From positions 7,857 through 71,856 of the forward strand of contig MU404140.1 in assembly GCA_022695795.1 (NCBI GenBank): a stretch of 64,000 nt of DNA. The letters run 5' to 3'. The position numbers and the translations under genes were made by a program. The notes under the pieces were generated by a model that saw only the letters and a list, made by a program, of their open reading frames with translations, was not told where the DNA came from and made no database searches. Below, piece by piece: positions 35,086 through 46,450 of the stretch. The stretch comes from Biscogniauxia marginata (lineage: Eukaryota > Ascomycota > Sordariomycetes > Xylariales > Xylariaceae). The number at the start of each line of letters is the position of its first letter. The stretch's first letter is position 1.

Positions 35086-35678
35086 GGTGCTTCACAAGTA
35101 AACATTCAATATTTCTCGTGAATAGTAGTTAATAAGGGGCGAGTAAAACTTGTTAAAATTAAATGACCTAGGAGGGGACTATAGCATTGAGACGAGTTGA
35201 ACTGTTGACTGAGTAACTAGGTAGATATATATAATTCTCACTTGCTATGTGTAGGTCTTAAAAGCCACCAACCATAAGTCCGATGCAGACGAGTTCATAG
35301 CATTATCTAAAACAGCACTTTTAAGCATCATAGTTGTTCTAAATTTGTATACCGGGCATATGAGGTCGCAGTCACACTAAGATAATATTCAGCGTGGCGT
35401 TGTTAGAGAAAAGGGGGGTGAGCATAGGCAGTTAGCCAAACAGGTAGCATTGGTTATTTTGCCCCCCCCCCCCGAGCCTGCATGATGCCAGGGATTGATT
35501 GTACAACCTACCTGTGGTAGGGTAGCTCGTCTTCTTTGTGACAGGTTCCTATAATTTTTCACTCAGGGCGTTCCCCCAATCGACCTTCCTCTTGTCGATT
35601 TATTCTACTTAGGTATCCATACTCGACCAGCGGCATCAAAACATTTGCGATAATTAATTCAGAGATCAATCAACAATT
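35086..35678. promoter_or_regulatory. Divergent promoter, 7-TM protein / P450b
   Basis: About 590 bp between head-to-head start codons. It carries AGTCCGATG at 35277-35285, with the GTCCGA core seen in the other cluster promoters, and a C14 homopolymer at about 35462-35475 that may be prone to slippage. Presumed to co-drive both genes. Confidence 0.5.
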
Positions 35679-37324
35679 ATGTATGCGAGCGAAGAACCCC
35701 AACTTATCCTTGGTCGATGGGGTGGTGTTCTAGCGGCACTGATACTCGTAGATAAGATGCATATACCCCGGAAAACCGAACATGCAAGCTGATGAGGCCT
35801 AGTATCCCATTCTCCGAGGAATATACAATATTTACTTCCACTCTCTTTCTAAAACCCCTGGTCCGTACACTTGGTCAGCGTCACGGTTACCATTTGTGTA
35901 TTCGCTACTCAAAGGAACCATCGTATCCGATATTGAAAGGCTGCACCGGAAATATGGACCAGTGCTACGAATTGCCCCAGATGAAGTCACCTTCGCTCAA
36001 ACAGAGGCCTGGAATGATATCTTCCACCTTCGGCCTGACCATCAGCAATTCTTGAAGGATCCGACCTGGTGGCGGACGCAGCCCAATATGCCAAAATCCT
36101 TGATAAGTGCCATCGATCCCGAGTCACACGCGCGCATTCGCAAGCTTCTCGCACCTGGGTTTACGCCACGCGCCCTGAGATCTCAGGAGCCTATCCTACA
36201 TCGATATGTCGACTTACTCGTAGAGAGGCTACGAGAATACGCAGGCAGAAGTCCAAACGAGAAGGGAGCTGAGATTAATATTGTGCCATGGTTCAACTTC
36301 ACAACGTTTGACATTTTTGGCGATCTTGGCTTTGGAGAATCATTCGACTGCCTTCAGAACTCACGGTACCATCCATGGATCGCGCTCCTATTCAATAGCG
36401 TCAAGGCTGCTTCGTTTATTGCCGCAGCACGATTTTACCCCCTAGTGGACTTTGCACTTATCAAATGCATACCGCCTTCGCTCAGGAAGATGCAGAGAGA
36501 TCATTACCAGCAGATCGTCGATAAAGTACAGCGGCGCCTGAACTATGAATTGGAACGACCGGATATCATGTCCCATGTGATCAAAGAAAACGACCAGAAA
36601 GGCATGCCAATCGGCGAAATCAATGCGACATTCATGGTCCTAACGACTGCGGGGAGCGAGACTACTGCCACTGTCTTGGGCGGGACTATGAATTATCTGG
36701 TGAACAACGAGGATAAGCTTAGGATTCTAGAAAAGGAAATTCGCGGGCTCTTTCAGAATGAGAGTGAAATCAAACTCGATGCTCTTCGGAACCTCCCCTA
36801 TCTCAATGCTGTCCTGAACGAGGGACTACGGTTATGCCCACCGATTCCATGGATACTCCCTAGACGCGTACCAGTTGGCGGTGATACTGTGTGTGGGGTT
36901 TTGCTTCCCGAAGGAGTAAGTAGAGACTTTCCCACTGGTAGAGTATTCGCTGATACGTGAAATATATTAGACCCGGGTCTCGATCCAAGCATACACCATG
37001 AACCGCGATCCAGTCTATTTCCATGCTGCTTCGTCTTTCCTTCCAGAGCGATGGCTCCCCGAAGCGATCACCGACCCCAAGTCCCCCTTCTTCGCGGACC
37101 AGCGTCAAGCCGTACAGCCCTTTAGTATAGGACCGCGATCGTGTATGGGACAGCATCTGGCGTTGGCTGAGTTGCGGTTGATCATGGCCAAGCTCCTGTG
37201 GGCGTTTGACTTTGAGGCAATCGAAGGGAAAAGACGGCGATGGGAGGACCTAAGAACGTTTCTTCTAGTTGAGAAGAAGCCTATTGAAGTGATAATACGG
37301 CCGAGAAAGGCTGCATTGGAGTAG
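35679..37324 (+). CDS. Cytochrome P450 'b', 3 exons, 511 aa
   Basis: Haem monooxygenase of the isotrichodermin C-15 hydroxylase-like fungal style. Exons are 35679-35747, 35803-36915 and 36971-37324, all in phase 0. The short first exon supplies most of the membrane anchor (LAALIL joined to YPILRGIYN), which continues to SKTPGP. The I-helix AGSETT starts at about residue 306, the K-helix EGLR at 363-366, LPERW near 418-422, and the haem loop FSIGPRSCMG has Cys452. All catalytic signatures are present and canonical, so the enzyme should be active. It is head-to-head with the 7-TM gene and is proposed to hydroxylate the terpene skeleton; the position oxidised cannot be predicted. Confidence 0.93.
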
Positions 37325-37889
37325 CAGTGTTCTTGACAACCATGCGAAAATGACGGCATTTGCGTCCTATGATGATAGAGTAGCAGCTTGAGTTTATAAC
37401 GAAACTACAAGCCCATAATGTTCTGGATAGAAGCAATCTACAATATATGCTCTAAGTGTCTCATGGAAGGAACTTAATACTAGGTCGGGCGTTTGAATAT
37501 ATAAATCTCGGAACTAATGAACTCACGCATCTCTCCTCGGGTATCAAAAATTTGACTATCAACTGTTACTTATACAAAAATCCGATACTTCCGTTATCTT
37601 ATAAAATTCGGTTATCCAGTGATTTCAATATTTAAACTCATATGTCACAGGTATATAGACTTTCTTGTCTTTGGATTCGGATGCTTTCCTTCTAGCAGAC
37701 AATGTCTCTATTCTACTCGGTTGTCATTGTATAGAAAACAAAAGGCTTGAACTTCTTCTTAGACAACCAGTAACTAAACAGACTTTGCATGACATATTAT
37801 ATGACCATCACTTCAGACCAATTATCACGCCCCCCCTCCCCCCAGGGGTCTGGTGGGCCGGCTAGGGATGAACATCTATAACTCATAAT
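37325..37889. other. Convergent intergenic region
   Basis: About 560 bp between the 3' ends of P450b and the dioxygenase gene. It is AT-rich with no open frame of note. The two 3' UTRs and their polyadenylation signals must lie here. Confidence 0.55.
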
Positions 37890-38984
37890 CTAACTCCCAT
37901 TATGTTCCCCATAGCTATCGCCGTAGCGTTTTCTCAGATGCGCCTCAACTGTTATGGGCTTATGCAAGGGGACTTCGCCCGGCTCAATACAGGTTGGGAT
38001 GCACTCGATTACTTGGTCCAAAAGGCCCTCATTGAAGAACACAACGCTATGCCTGTCCTCATCTGACACGGGCAATATAACCCTGTGCAATGTAGACATG
38101 TATCGCCCATTCGTCCACTGTTCCATCATGTCGCCTATGTTGACTATGTAAGCGTCCTGGACGTAAGGAACTGCGTTCCAAGTATTACTAGGGCGGTGAA
38201 ACACTTCGAGACCACCAACTATACAGATAGGTTAGCACTATTAATCTTTCGAGTTCTCTGGGATAGCTATACTGTCATCTTGGAGCAATAGCGTCATAGC
38301 TCCAAAATCGGAGTGTGCCCCAGCACCTCGCGACTTGCTAGCTATCTCGGGGGTGACTCGGGGATATCTATGTATTCGACACATCGATACAGCTATTGTA
38401 AGGCGTCAGTCACTGTTATGTATTATTCTACGGGTCGACAACATGGCTGCCTTACAGTCGCGACTATCGACAAACGCATCGAAGTACTTCTCTGAAAGTC
38501 CCAGGCTCAGGGCCAGCAAGCGGAACATCTTAACACTAAGGCCTCGCGCTGCCGCGAAATACTCTTCCATAGTTGATCGAAATCCCGGACAAGAGCTCTC
38601 CTCTGGCCAGAGGTTGGGCCCTTGGAGAAAGCGACCGGGCGGGAGCTCGGGCCCAAACATGAAGCCCTCTTTCTGGTCCATATACTCGCTTTCAAGAACC
38701 TCGGTCCCAAGCGCCTCGTAGCCCCTTGCGCCATTCACGGACAGGCCACGGCGCAAGGCCGACTTCTTCTCCTGCGGAAGAGAGTAGAATTGGGAAGTTT
38801 TCTCGAAGAGACGACTGCGCAGCTCCGCAGGCACGTCGTGCCCGATGATTTGGAAGAAACCCGGGCTACGGCACGCACGCCCCAACTCCAGCGCAACCTT
38901 CGTTGTTCCAGCTGCATCGCCGCGGATATAGTCAGATATATCAATCACCGGAATTGTGACGTTTGGTCCCCCATTATTAGCCAT
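37890..38984 (-). CDS. 2-oxoglutarate/Fe(II)-dependent dioxygenase, 3 exons, 333 aa
   Basis: Non-haem iron oxygenase of the isopenicillin-N-synthase/flavonol-synthase-like family. It couples 2-oxoglutarate decarboxylation to hydroxylation, desaturation or rearrangement of a small molecule. Exons on the minus strand are 38984-38432, 38392-38273 and 38218-37890, all phase 1. The N-terminal block IPVIDISDY and GFFQIIGH are diagnostic. The iron ligands are His211 and Asp213 (AHSDF) and His269 (STLHRV). The 2-oxoglutarate-binding Arg/Ser pair is R280-x-S282 (RHS). Nothing is missing, so it should be functional. It is divergent from P450c. Similar enzymes act late in fusicoccane and other terpenoid pathways, which fits the cyclase found here; the reaction is inferred. 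Confidence 0.93.
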
Positions 38985-39742
38985 CGGTTTATACTCAGGG
39001 TTGTGTTACGTTGTCACTGGATTGACCTGAGCTAAAAGTACAGACACAATTGATTCGTTGCAAGTTGAATAAGCTAGATTAGGCGATTCAAGCCCGAGGC
39101 TCAAACCCCGCATCTGCTTATCGTGAGGTGGCATATATTGTAGGTTAGAAAGATATGTACCTAGGTTAACTTGTATACTCCGATCTAGCCGCTGTATTCC
39201 TCTCTCAACCTACCTATCAATAAAATGTATAACAATTAACAAAGCTTAAACTAACTAACATCTGACATGTCTTTAATTGTTTATATTTGCTTCCTAGTTT
39301 TTCTACCGCTATTTTATGGTAGAGCGGAAAAGATGGACAGCCACAACAACATCGCAAACCCCTCGAGCGTATCACTAGGCCTCCAAGTCTTCTTGTTCAA
39401 CATCTAAGGTCCGATAAAGAAGTCAATCTTACATTTGGAACCTCCCCTGCGTTTGGCGTACTCTGCGTAACGTGGCAGCCGCCAGGGATATGCGATAGTA
39501 TCGAATATTATGCCCATAATAGTGCCTGTCCCCGCCCCCTTACCTGATGCGCCTCTATCAGTATTGGTTTTGTCTTATCCATCTTGTCAGTTCACTTCAA
39601 GTGTTCTTTAAGAAGATTATCCAACTACAAGTGAATCTTCAAATTCCGCGCGAGTTATCTCGCTACCCCTACTTTATTTCTTGAGCATTCAAATATATAC
39701 ACGAAGCTAGCTAAATAATCACCCCCTTCACTCTGATCCATC
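38985..39742. promoter_or_regulatory. Divergent promoter, dioxygenase / P450c
   Basis: About 760 bp between head-to-head start codons. GGTCCGAT occurs at 39408-39415 and TCCGAT again at 39179-39184, repeating the GTCCGA-type core of the other cluster promoters. No known factor binding site is asserted. Confidence 0.5.
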
Positions 39743-41549
39743 ATGTCGGACCTATACTTAAATTATACGAAAATGTCGGACTGGCTAGTGGTGCTCTTCT
39801 CGCTGGGTGTTTTCTTAGTTCGTACTCGTGAAACCCGCCACGAACACAAGTAGTCGTGGTGAAGACAACATAGAACTAATTAGAAATACTGGGTTTCAGA
39901 TTCTCATGAACACTGTCTACAGCTTATTCTTTCATCCTCTAGCCCACATTCCTGGTCCATTCTGGGGCCGAATAAGCGGCTTTCCCTCGTGGTATCATAC
40001 CTACCGTGGTGATCGCCATATTTGGCTATGGCAACAGTTCCAAATATACGGAAACAGGATTCGCCCTGAGCCTAACACGGTGCTATTTTGCGACTCACAA
40101 GCATATGCCGACATCTATAGTATGAAATCCAATGTGCGACGAAGCCATTTCTACGAAGCGTTTAAGAGGAATGAGCACGAGACCACGGTCCTTACAACCA
40201 TCGATGTCGCTGAGCATGCACGAAGGCGCAAGCGCCTTAATCTATGCTTTACAGAGAAATCCATACGCGCTGCTTCGAGCTTTATCATCAAACACGTCGA
40301 TCGCTGGATTCAACTCATAATGGAAGAAAATGAAACAGTCACAGAGTGGTCTTCTCCTGTGGACTTCTCAGAGAAGGTCGACGCCCTCGTTTTCGATATT
40401 ATGGGGGACCTCAGCTTTGGAAGGTCTTTTGACATCAAGGAGCCAGGAGAAAATCCTCTGAAGTCGACTCCGCATAACATTGCCGAATACACGCGATTCT
40501 ACTACTTAGTATGTTTTTTTCTCTTTCACCTCCTTCCCCTTCCCTTATTCCTTCCCATATTGACCAGATCAGCGATGAGGCACTAACGACACGAAAAAAA
40601 GATGTTTCGCTTTCCCCTTATCAAGTTTCTCCTCTGGCTCAAGCCTCGTGGTCTTAACCAGCTCCTGAACCTCGTCGCCCCTCCAGCGGCTCGAGCATAC
40701 GACAAGTTTGTCGACGACAGTGTTACCAATCGGGTTGCCCTACAAAAGGAGCAAGCGGAGAAGCCCGAGGCCGAGCGACGTCAAGACATGTTTTACTTCA
40801 TGTCCCAAGCGCGAAATCCCGACACGGGCCTTCCCCCCTATGCTGACGAGGCCGAGCTGCGGGCGGATTCCAGCTTGCTCATCGTCGCGGGGTCCGACAC
40901 TACCGCGGTCAGTCTCTCGAGCATATTCTTCTACCTCACGGGCGACCCCTGGCGGCTCCAGAAGCTCACTGATGAGATCCGGTCGACTTTTGAATCGGCA
41001 GAGGACATTGTCCACGGACCGAGGCTCCTAGCCTGCACATACTTAAGGGCTTGTGTCGACGAGGGCATGCGTCTCACCCCTGCGGGGTCCAGCGAATTCC
41101 CGCGGGAGGTGCTTCCGGGGGGTCTCGTAATCAAGGGGGAGCACTACCCGGAGGGAACGATCGTGGGAACGGCACCATGGGTCGATTCGCGTAGCGTGGA
41201 GGTTTTCGGCGACGCTGAAGTGTTCCGACCGGAGCGCTGGATCCTAGACGAGTCGGCCGGGGTGACCAAAGAGGCTCTCGCGCGGGCGAAAGCCGGCTTT
41301 CATCCCTTCATCTCTGGACCGTGCAACTGCATCGGGCAGAACCTGGCCATGGCGGAAATGGTGATTACGGTGGCCCGGGTGCTGCATCGGCTGGATGTGA
41401 GAAGAGCTCCCGGATCCACGTTGGGAGGTGGCAGCCCTAAACTCGGGTGGGGGGCAAGGGACAGAAACCAGCTACAGGTGGTAGACGCGTACATTTCACT
41501 ACGGCAAGGCCCAGAAATTCAGTTTAAAAAGAGAGCGCCCTCAGCCTAG
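39743..41549 (+). CDS. Cytochrome P450 'c', 3 exons, 543 aa
   Basis: Haem monooxygenase of the fungal microsomal type. Exons are 39743-39817, 39900-40508 and 40602-41549, in phase 0. The first donor (GTTCGT) is weak, so the first junction is the least certain; it joins LFSLGVFL to ILMNTVYSLFFHPLAHIPGP and restores the anchor. The second intron has a CTAAC branch site. AGSDTT (about 324-329), an EGMR K-helix, FRPERW and a haem loop FISGPCNCIG with Cys471 are visible. The usual Arg two residues before the haem Cys is itself Cys (position 469). The 3' half is markedly more GC-rich than the flanks. It is the right-most recognisable oxidative enzyme of the cluster. Confidence 0.9.
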
Positions 41550-42415
41550 AATGTTAGAGGAACAAAATGGCCAAGTTATTTGTACGTCAAGTTAAAGAAG
41601 GGTCTTAGTAGATTTCGATGGATTTTGAGTGAATTCGTGGGGTTCGCGGAATGATAATAGGTGGTACTTATATGCTTATCTCCTAGGTCGTAGATTATGT
41701 GTCACCGTGTGTACATCTAATATTGTCTTTGATGGCTTCTAGGTGAAGTCTTTTTAAATAAATAAAGAAATTTAGAAGGGGGAGTGGATAATGACAGTGA
41801 CATAAAGGTTGATCAGACCCATGGTAACTAGGTAACGATGGGGAAATAATAGGAATTGTTCTATGTTATCAATATTTATATATTGTACCTGCTCCGCTTA
41901 TCTACGGCGAAGCTTCAAGAACAAGAATTGGCTGGTGTGCTATGCAGAGAAGTTCCATGTCATCATTACACATAGTAGGTTTATATGTTCCGGCTTTGCT
42001 TTGCAAAGGGGTAAACCCCTTAGTACAGTTTATTGGTGCCACTTGATACACTCCACTTTACGTATTACTTACCTAGACTCTCAAGATTTCAGCCTAATAA
42101 GCACCTTCAGTTACTAGACTTAGATGGCTGTTTCTTGCGCATTAATATGAAAAATTACATTATACCTGCTAGATATAATTATGTAAGAACGCTTTAAATT
42201 AACTGGCGTCACTTTCAAAAATAGATCAACCTCAATAAAATGAAGAGACAGATAAAATGAAGAGGAGGTATTGAGACTACGAGTCAATTATATACAATAG
42301 ATTATTAGTTGATAAGCTTTATGTATTAGCCCAAATAATGACGATTAGAACGTTGCCGCCAAAGTGTAAGTATTAATACCATGATAGACCTATATTATGT
42401 ACCTTGTTCGTAATC
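41550..42415. other. Convergent intergenic, right edge of enzyme cluster
   Basis: About 870 bp between the 3' ends of P450c and the large membrane-protein gene. AT-rich with short frames only. Nothing further can be supported. Confidence 0.55.
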
Positions 42416-44795
42416 CTAGTTTCTTCTCCGAGGGAAATAAGTACAAAAACATATAAGGAGATAAAATCCGTATAATGCAGGTTTGAAAATGATAATATTG
42501 GCAATAGGATCGCCATTAAGATTACTGACAGAAAGGAATGGGAAGTAGAAATTATTAAATAGAGATACCATGCGGATAAAGTCCAAGCTGAATATTGAAA
42601 TAGCAAGCAAAAAGAAAACGATGTGCTTCCAAATAAAATATGAAGAACCCTTCATCCACCCATCCAAAGAGAGCCCAATGGCGACGATGATGATACAGCT
42701 AGATGGAAATCCGAGTAACACGTACCAAAGCACCCCGAGTCCTAGTGTAGAGCCATATAACCAGAGACTCTCAGGCCTGGATCCAGGAGAATCGTATGCA
42801 AAGATGAAACTGTACAGAAAGATATAGACCGTGAATGCAATTATCATTAATAATGCAGCTGACGCAAAAGGAATAAACCAAGGTGCACTATCGTTGTATC
42901 TCTGAAGCATATGCCAAAGGATAGTATCACTGGATGTATTCCAGGGGTAAGTATTGTATCTCTGGGGCATACGTGAAGTCTGCAAGAGACCTGACGGATC
43001 ATCATCACATGAGCAGTCGTGAGTGTCGCAGAAGGACCAATTCGAAAGTGAACATTGACTATTTGAAGAAAATCCAGAAGTTTCAATAGGGGCGGGTGGT
43101 TGGGTTCTCCGATTATCTTCTGTTGATGCAGATTCGGTGGTGGAAGAGTTATTATCAGTTTTCTGTCTCGGAGTCGAAGAAAATATTCCGACTATAGTGA
43201 GCACCGGGGCCACCAGGAGTAGAACAGGTAGAATCTGACCAAATGTCCAATGCTTTTCTTGGCCTAGAGGGTCGTCTTGCTGAAACTTGGTATATTCAAG
43301 AATGACCTGTATCCCCGCCTGGTAATATTTAATCCTCAGCGTACCCCATAACATGGATAAAATAATCCAGAAAACCTAGACAATGTTAGCCAAGTCATAG
43401 GTCAGAGGCCTCCTTGGCTCTCGTATTTTTTTAGACTTACTTCCGTTAACGCGGAATTAAACGAGTCAACAAAAATTCGTAGTGTCAGTAGTGCGGCTAA
43501 TAGAGGCCGAATAAGGATTACATGAAACAGTTCTCGTTTCCATCGGGCTCTAAGCCTGGTTGGTTGCTCATCTTGCTGCTCTTCTGGCTCCAATTTGGAA
43601 TAGACTCCGGATATTATCTTTCGGAAGGAGAGACTTAATGGTCGACGTACATTTCCATTCATAGCCCTCGATAGCAATCCCACAATTTTGAAAGATCGCG
43701 AAAGGAACCCAAAGGTAATGAGTACGAGTGATAATACCATGGATTTAAAGGCTTCAGTTTCTGTCCACCGAAGGTGATCAGAATAAATGGTTCCGATATA
43801 TCTCATCAAAATAGGGAACTTCTCAAATCTTACTTGTCGAATATGCTGTGCAAGATTTATATTGAAGTAACAGAACGCTGGATCAGCCGGATGGACAGGT
43901 GTGAACATTTTCAAGTCTTCCCCTTCGATAATGGGTAAAAAATCAAACGGTTGGAAGTAATATTCTGCCCAAACGAAAAACCCCGTGGGTATGTTGGCGA
44001 CGACAAGAAGGATTAGGAGAACCAACATCAATCCTATACGAGTGTTTTTCTGCCCAATATGCGAGCGTAGGTGAGTCCGGATGACACTCAGACCGGCTAG
44101 GTGTGTAACACTTGAAAACCAGGCAAGGAAAACAATCATCTGCCAGTGGTGGGCAGATAACCCACACTTCAAGGACATGAACCCGCTAATAAGTATACCA
44201 AGTCCAGTGAGGAGCTGAGCATCACATAACTGAATGATAGACTGTGAAAGAGAAGGACCAAAGTCAGAGATTCATAATTTCAGAATAGATAAATAGGTAG
44301 ATATTGGTAGGATCAGTTGCCAGAAAGGAAAATAGAGAGGGAACCAGGAAGAAGCTAACCTCGTTAAATGCAGTCTCAAGGTCTGGGAATCTCTTTCTAA
44401 TATAGCGGATACCAGGGAACTTTCGAATCCATCGCAGTAGCAGTACGTCGATAGGGTTTGGCCTCCACCACATTGCACTCGATTGTTCAGAGCTCATGGA
44501 ACCTGTATAGATTTGGTTGTTGTCGCTACTGTCTCGAGGTGAACGGTCGCAGAATGGGTTCTTAGTCGGATCAAACGCGATGAGGTAGTTGCCAACAAGA
44601 AGAAGGACTACAAAGTATCCCGTTCCGACGAAGCCAATAACCACCTAAGATCCTACGATTAATAACTTTACTATTGTCAAGGTCCAGATTAATGAGAATT
44701 ACCCCAACTCCTGAGATATCTCCATATGCCTCGAGCCTCGGGGGAGTCTCCAAGTCCCAGCAATTTCTTTGATAGTCAAACGAAGTACAATTCAT
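42416..44795 (-). CDS. Conserved multi-pass membrane protein of unknown function, 4 exons, 712 aa
   Basis: Exons on the minus strand are 44795-44703, 44644-44360, 44241-43441 and 43375-42416, all phase 0. The protein starts with a short extracellular, Cys-containing segment and PRLEAYGDISGVGV. Hydrophobic helices follow, then the block QLCDAQLLTGLGILISG and a HWQMIVFLAWFSSVTHLAGL helix, a pattern I associate with a family of uncharacterised Pezizomycotina membrane proteins. About ten hydrophobic segments can be counted. A Ser/Thr/Asn-rich, Cys-rich loop in the last exon (about residues 450-520) separates the final helices. No transporter signature (MFS, ABC) is visible, so I do not call it the cluster exporter. 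It may simply adjoin the cluster. Confidence 0.75.
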
Positions 44796-45940
44796 GATGT
44801 TTGCTTATTTGGCAAGGGTAGTTTGGAGTAGAGGACTGAGAAATAAAGAGTGTAGACTGTAAACCTACTAAAGGAGGAGGGAACTGTGGGGGAGGGCGAA
44901 GCAATTTAACATACTTGAGGGATATTTTCTTTGCAGAATATTTTTCCTTAACCATTTTTATGAAAATTTTGAGTACACAAACACGAACGCCGTGGCGGGG
45001 GCTTAGTGATGCCGATGGCGATCACAAAACATATTAGTGAAAACATCAAAGTGCCAAGATGTCACCATTTTGACCTTAGTCGGGACAACTTACGTTGTTG
45101 TGCGAAGAGCAAGAACTAAGGGTGCCCAGCTAGTGGGTTTCTTCACATACCAAACTGCCCATTCGTTCCTAGCTAAGCCCGTATCCGTTGCTCTAGTCAC
45201 CGCTTCCCTACCTTGTCCAATACAAGCCGCAATAGTCAGATCCTAGCGAGCAACTCCTTAGCACGGGATTATTTCTGCGGTGCATGTGAAACAGGAGAAC
45301 GCTGTTTTCTGCAGTGGACAAATTTTAGGTGCAGGATTAGATCCTGTAATACATAGGACGAAAGTAATAGGACTCCTGGTGGTCTTTGGACACCAGCTCC
45401 TGAAGCATCACAGGCATAATGAATGAGGCCGCAGCAGGAGGCTTCGTGGTATCTTACCGTTCACTATTTATACACTTGCCCTTTTTACAATCCACTAATA
45501 TGTGCCGCCATCAATATCATCTGGAGCCTCGAGGCGAAACTCTTGAAAAGATTGCCTAGATCTGTATACACAGTCACAGGTAGTGGTTCACTTGTATGAT
45601 TCGTCTCCAAATATTAGGCCCTGCCCCCAAGGCTTTCTTGACGCGCGACGAATTTAAATCGGACATTTCATGTTGCAGAATGCGATCATCTTGTGCGGCT
45701 TATCCTGTAGCAAGATCCGACATGACGTGGCATACAATACATTTGAATGAAAACAGGAAATCACCTGTGTATACTCAGTTGTAGTTACACAAGGCTCATT
45801 CATTCGAAAAATGGAAAACAAGTTTTTCAGGAAATCGTGCATAGATTTTGTCCTCCTGTGACGTTATCAAATAAAAGTGCTTTCCCTGTCCATCCACATA
45901 CGCCACATATCAAGAGTTTAATGGTTAGTTGCTATGGTAC
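44796..45940. other. Intergenic
   Basis: About 1.1 kb upstream of the membrane-protein gene, including its promoter. Only short frames are present and no repeat or RNA gene was seen. Confidence 0.5.
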
Positions 45941-46450
45941 TGAGTACTCCAATGGCGAAAACAAGATATATAAGCTAGATCTATTAATATAAAAGGCGGT
46001 AATTAAAAGTAGTAAATACCAATAAATAATGCTTAAAAGTATACTTAATTAATATTAATCAAGTTTTATATTTAAACTTATAATAAGAATTAACTTATAA
46101 TAATTTTAATATTATAACAGGAATTTTTTAATGTTTTTAAATTTAAAGAAAACCTCGTACATAAAATATACTTATATTAAATATAACGAAAATTATTAAC
46201 TTAAATTAATTGTAACGCTCGTCACATTTAACTTTAAAGCGATAAATTATATTTATAACTTCGTACTTTATAACTTTAATTTTCTTATTAAGTTATATTA
46301 TAATTAAAACGTGTAATATAATTCTAAGTTTAAACATAAAAGTTATAAAAAGCTTGCTTACTAATAACAAATAATTAAAGTGACGTAAATAAATAAAGAT
46401 CATAGTTATATAGTTCGAAAAGAGTTTAACCTAGCTCGACGCTTCTTAGG
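45941..46450. other. AT-rich, RIP-like patch
   Basis: About 500 bp of very AT-rich sequence dominated by TAA/TTA words and lacking open frames, resembling the island at the left end of the window. It lies about 1.1 kb outside the last gene of the cluster region and may mark an old repeat insertion. The parent element is not identifiable. Confidence 0.6.
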
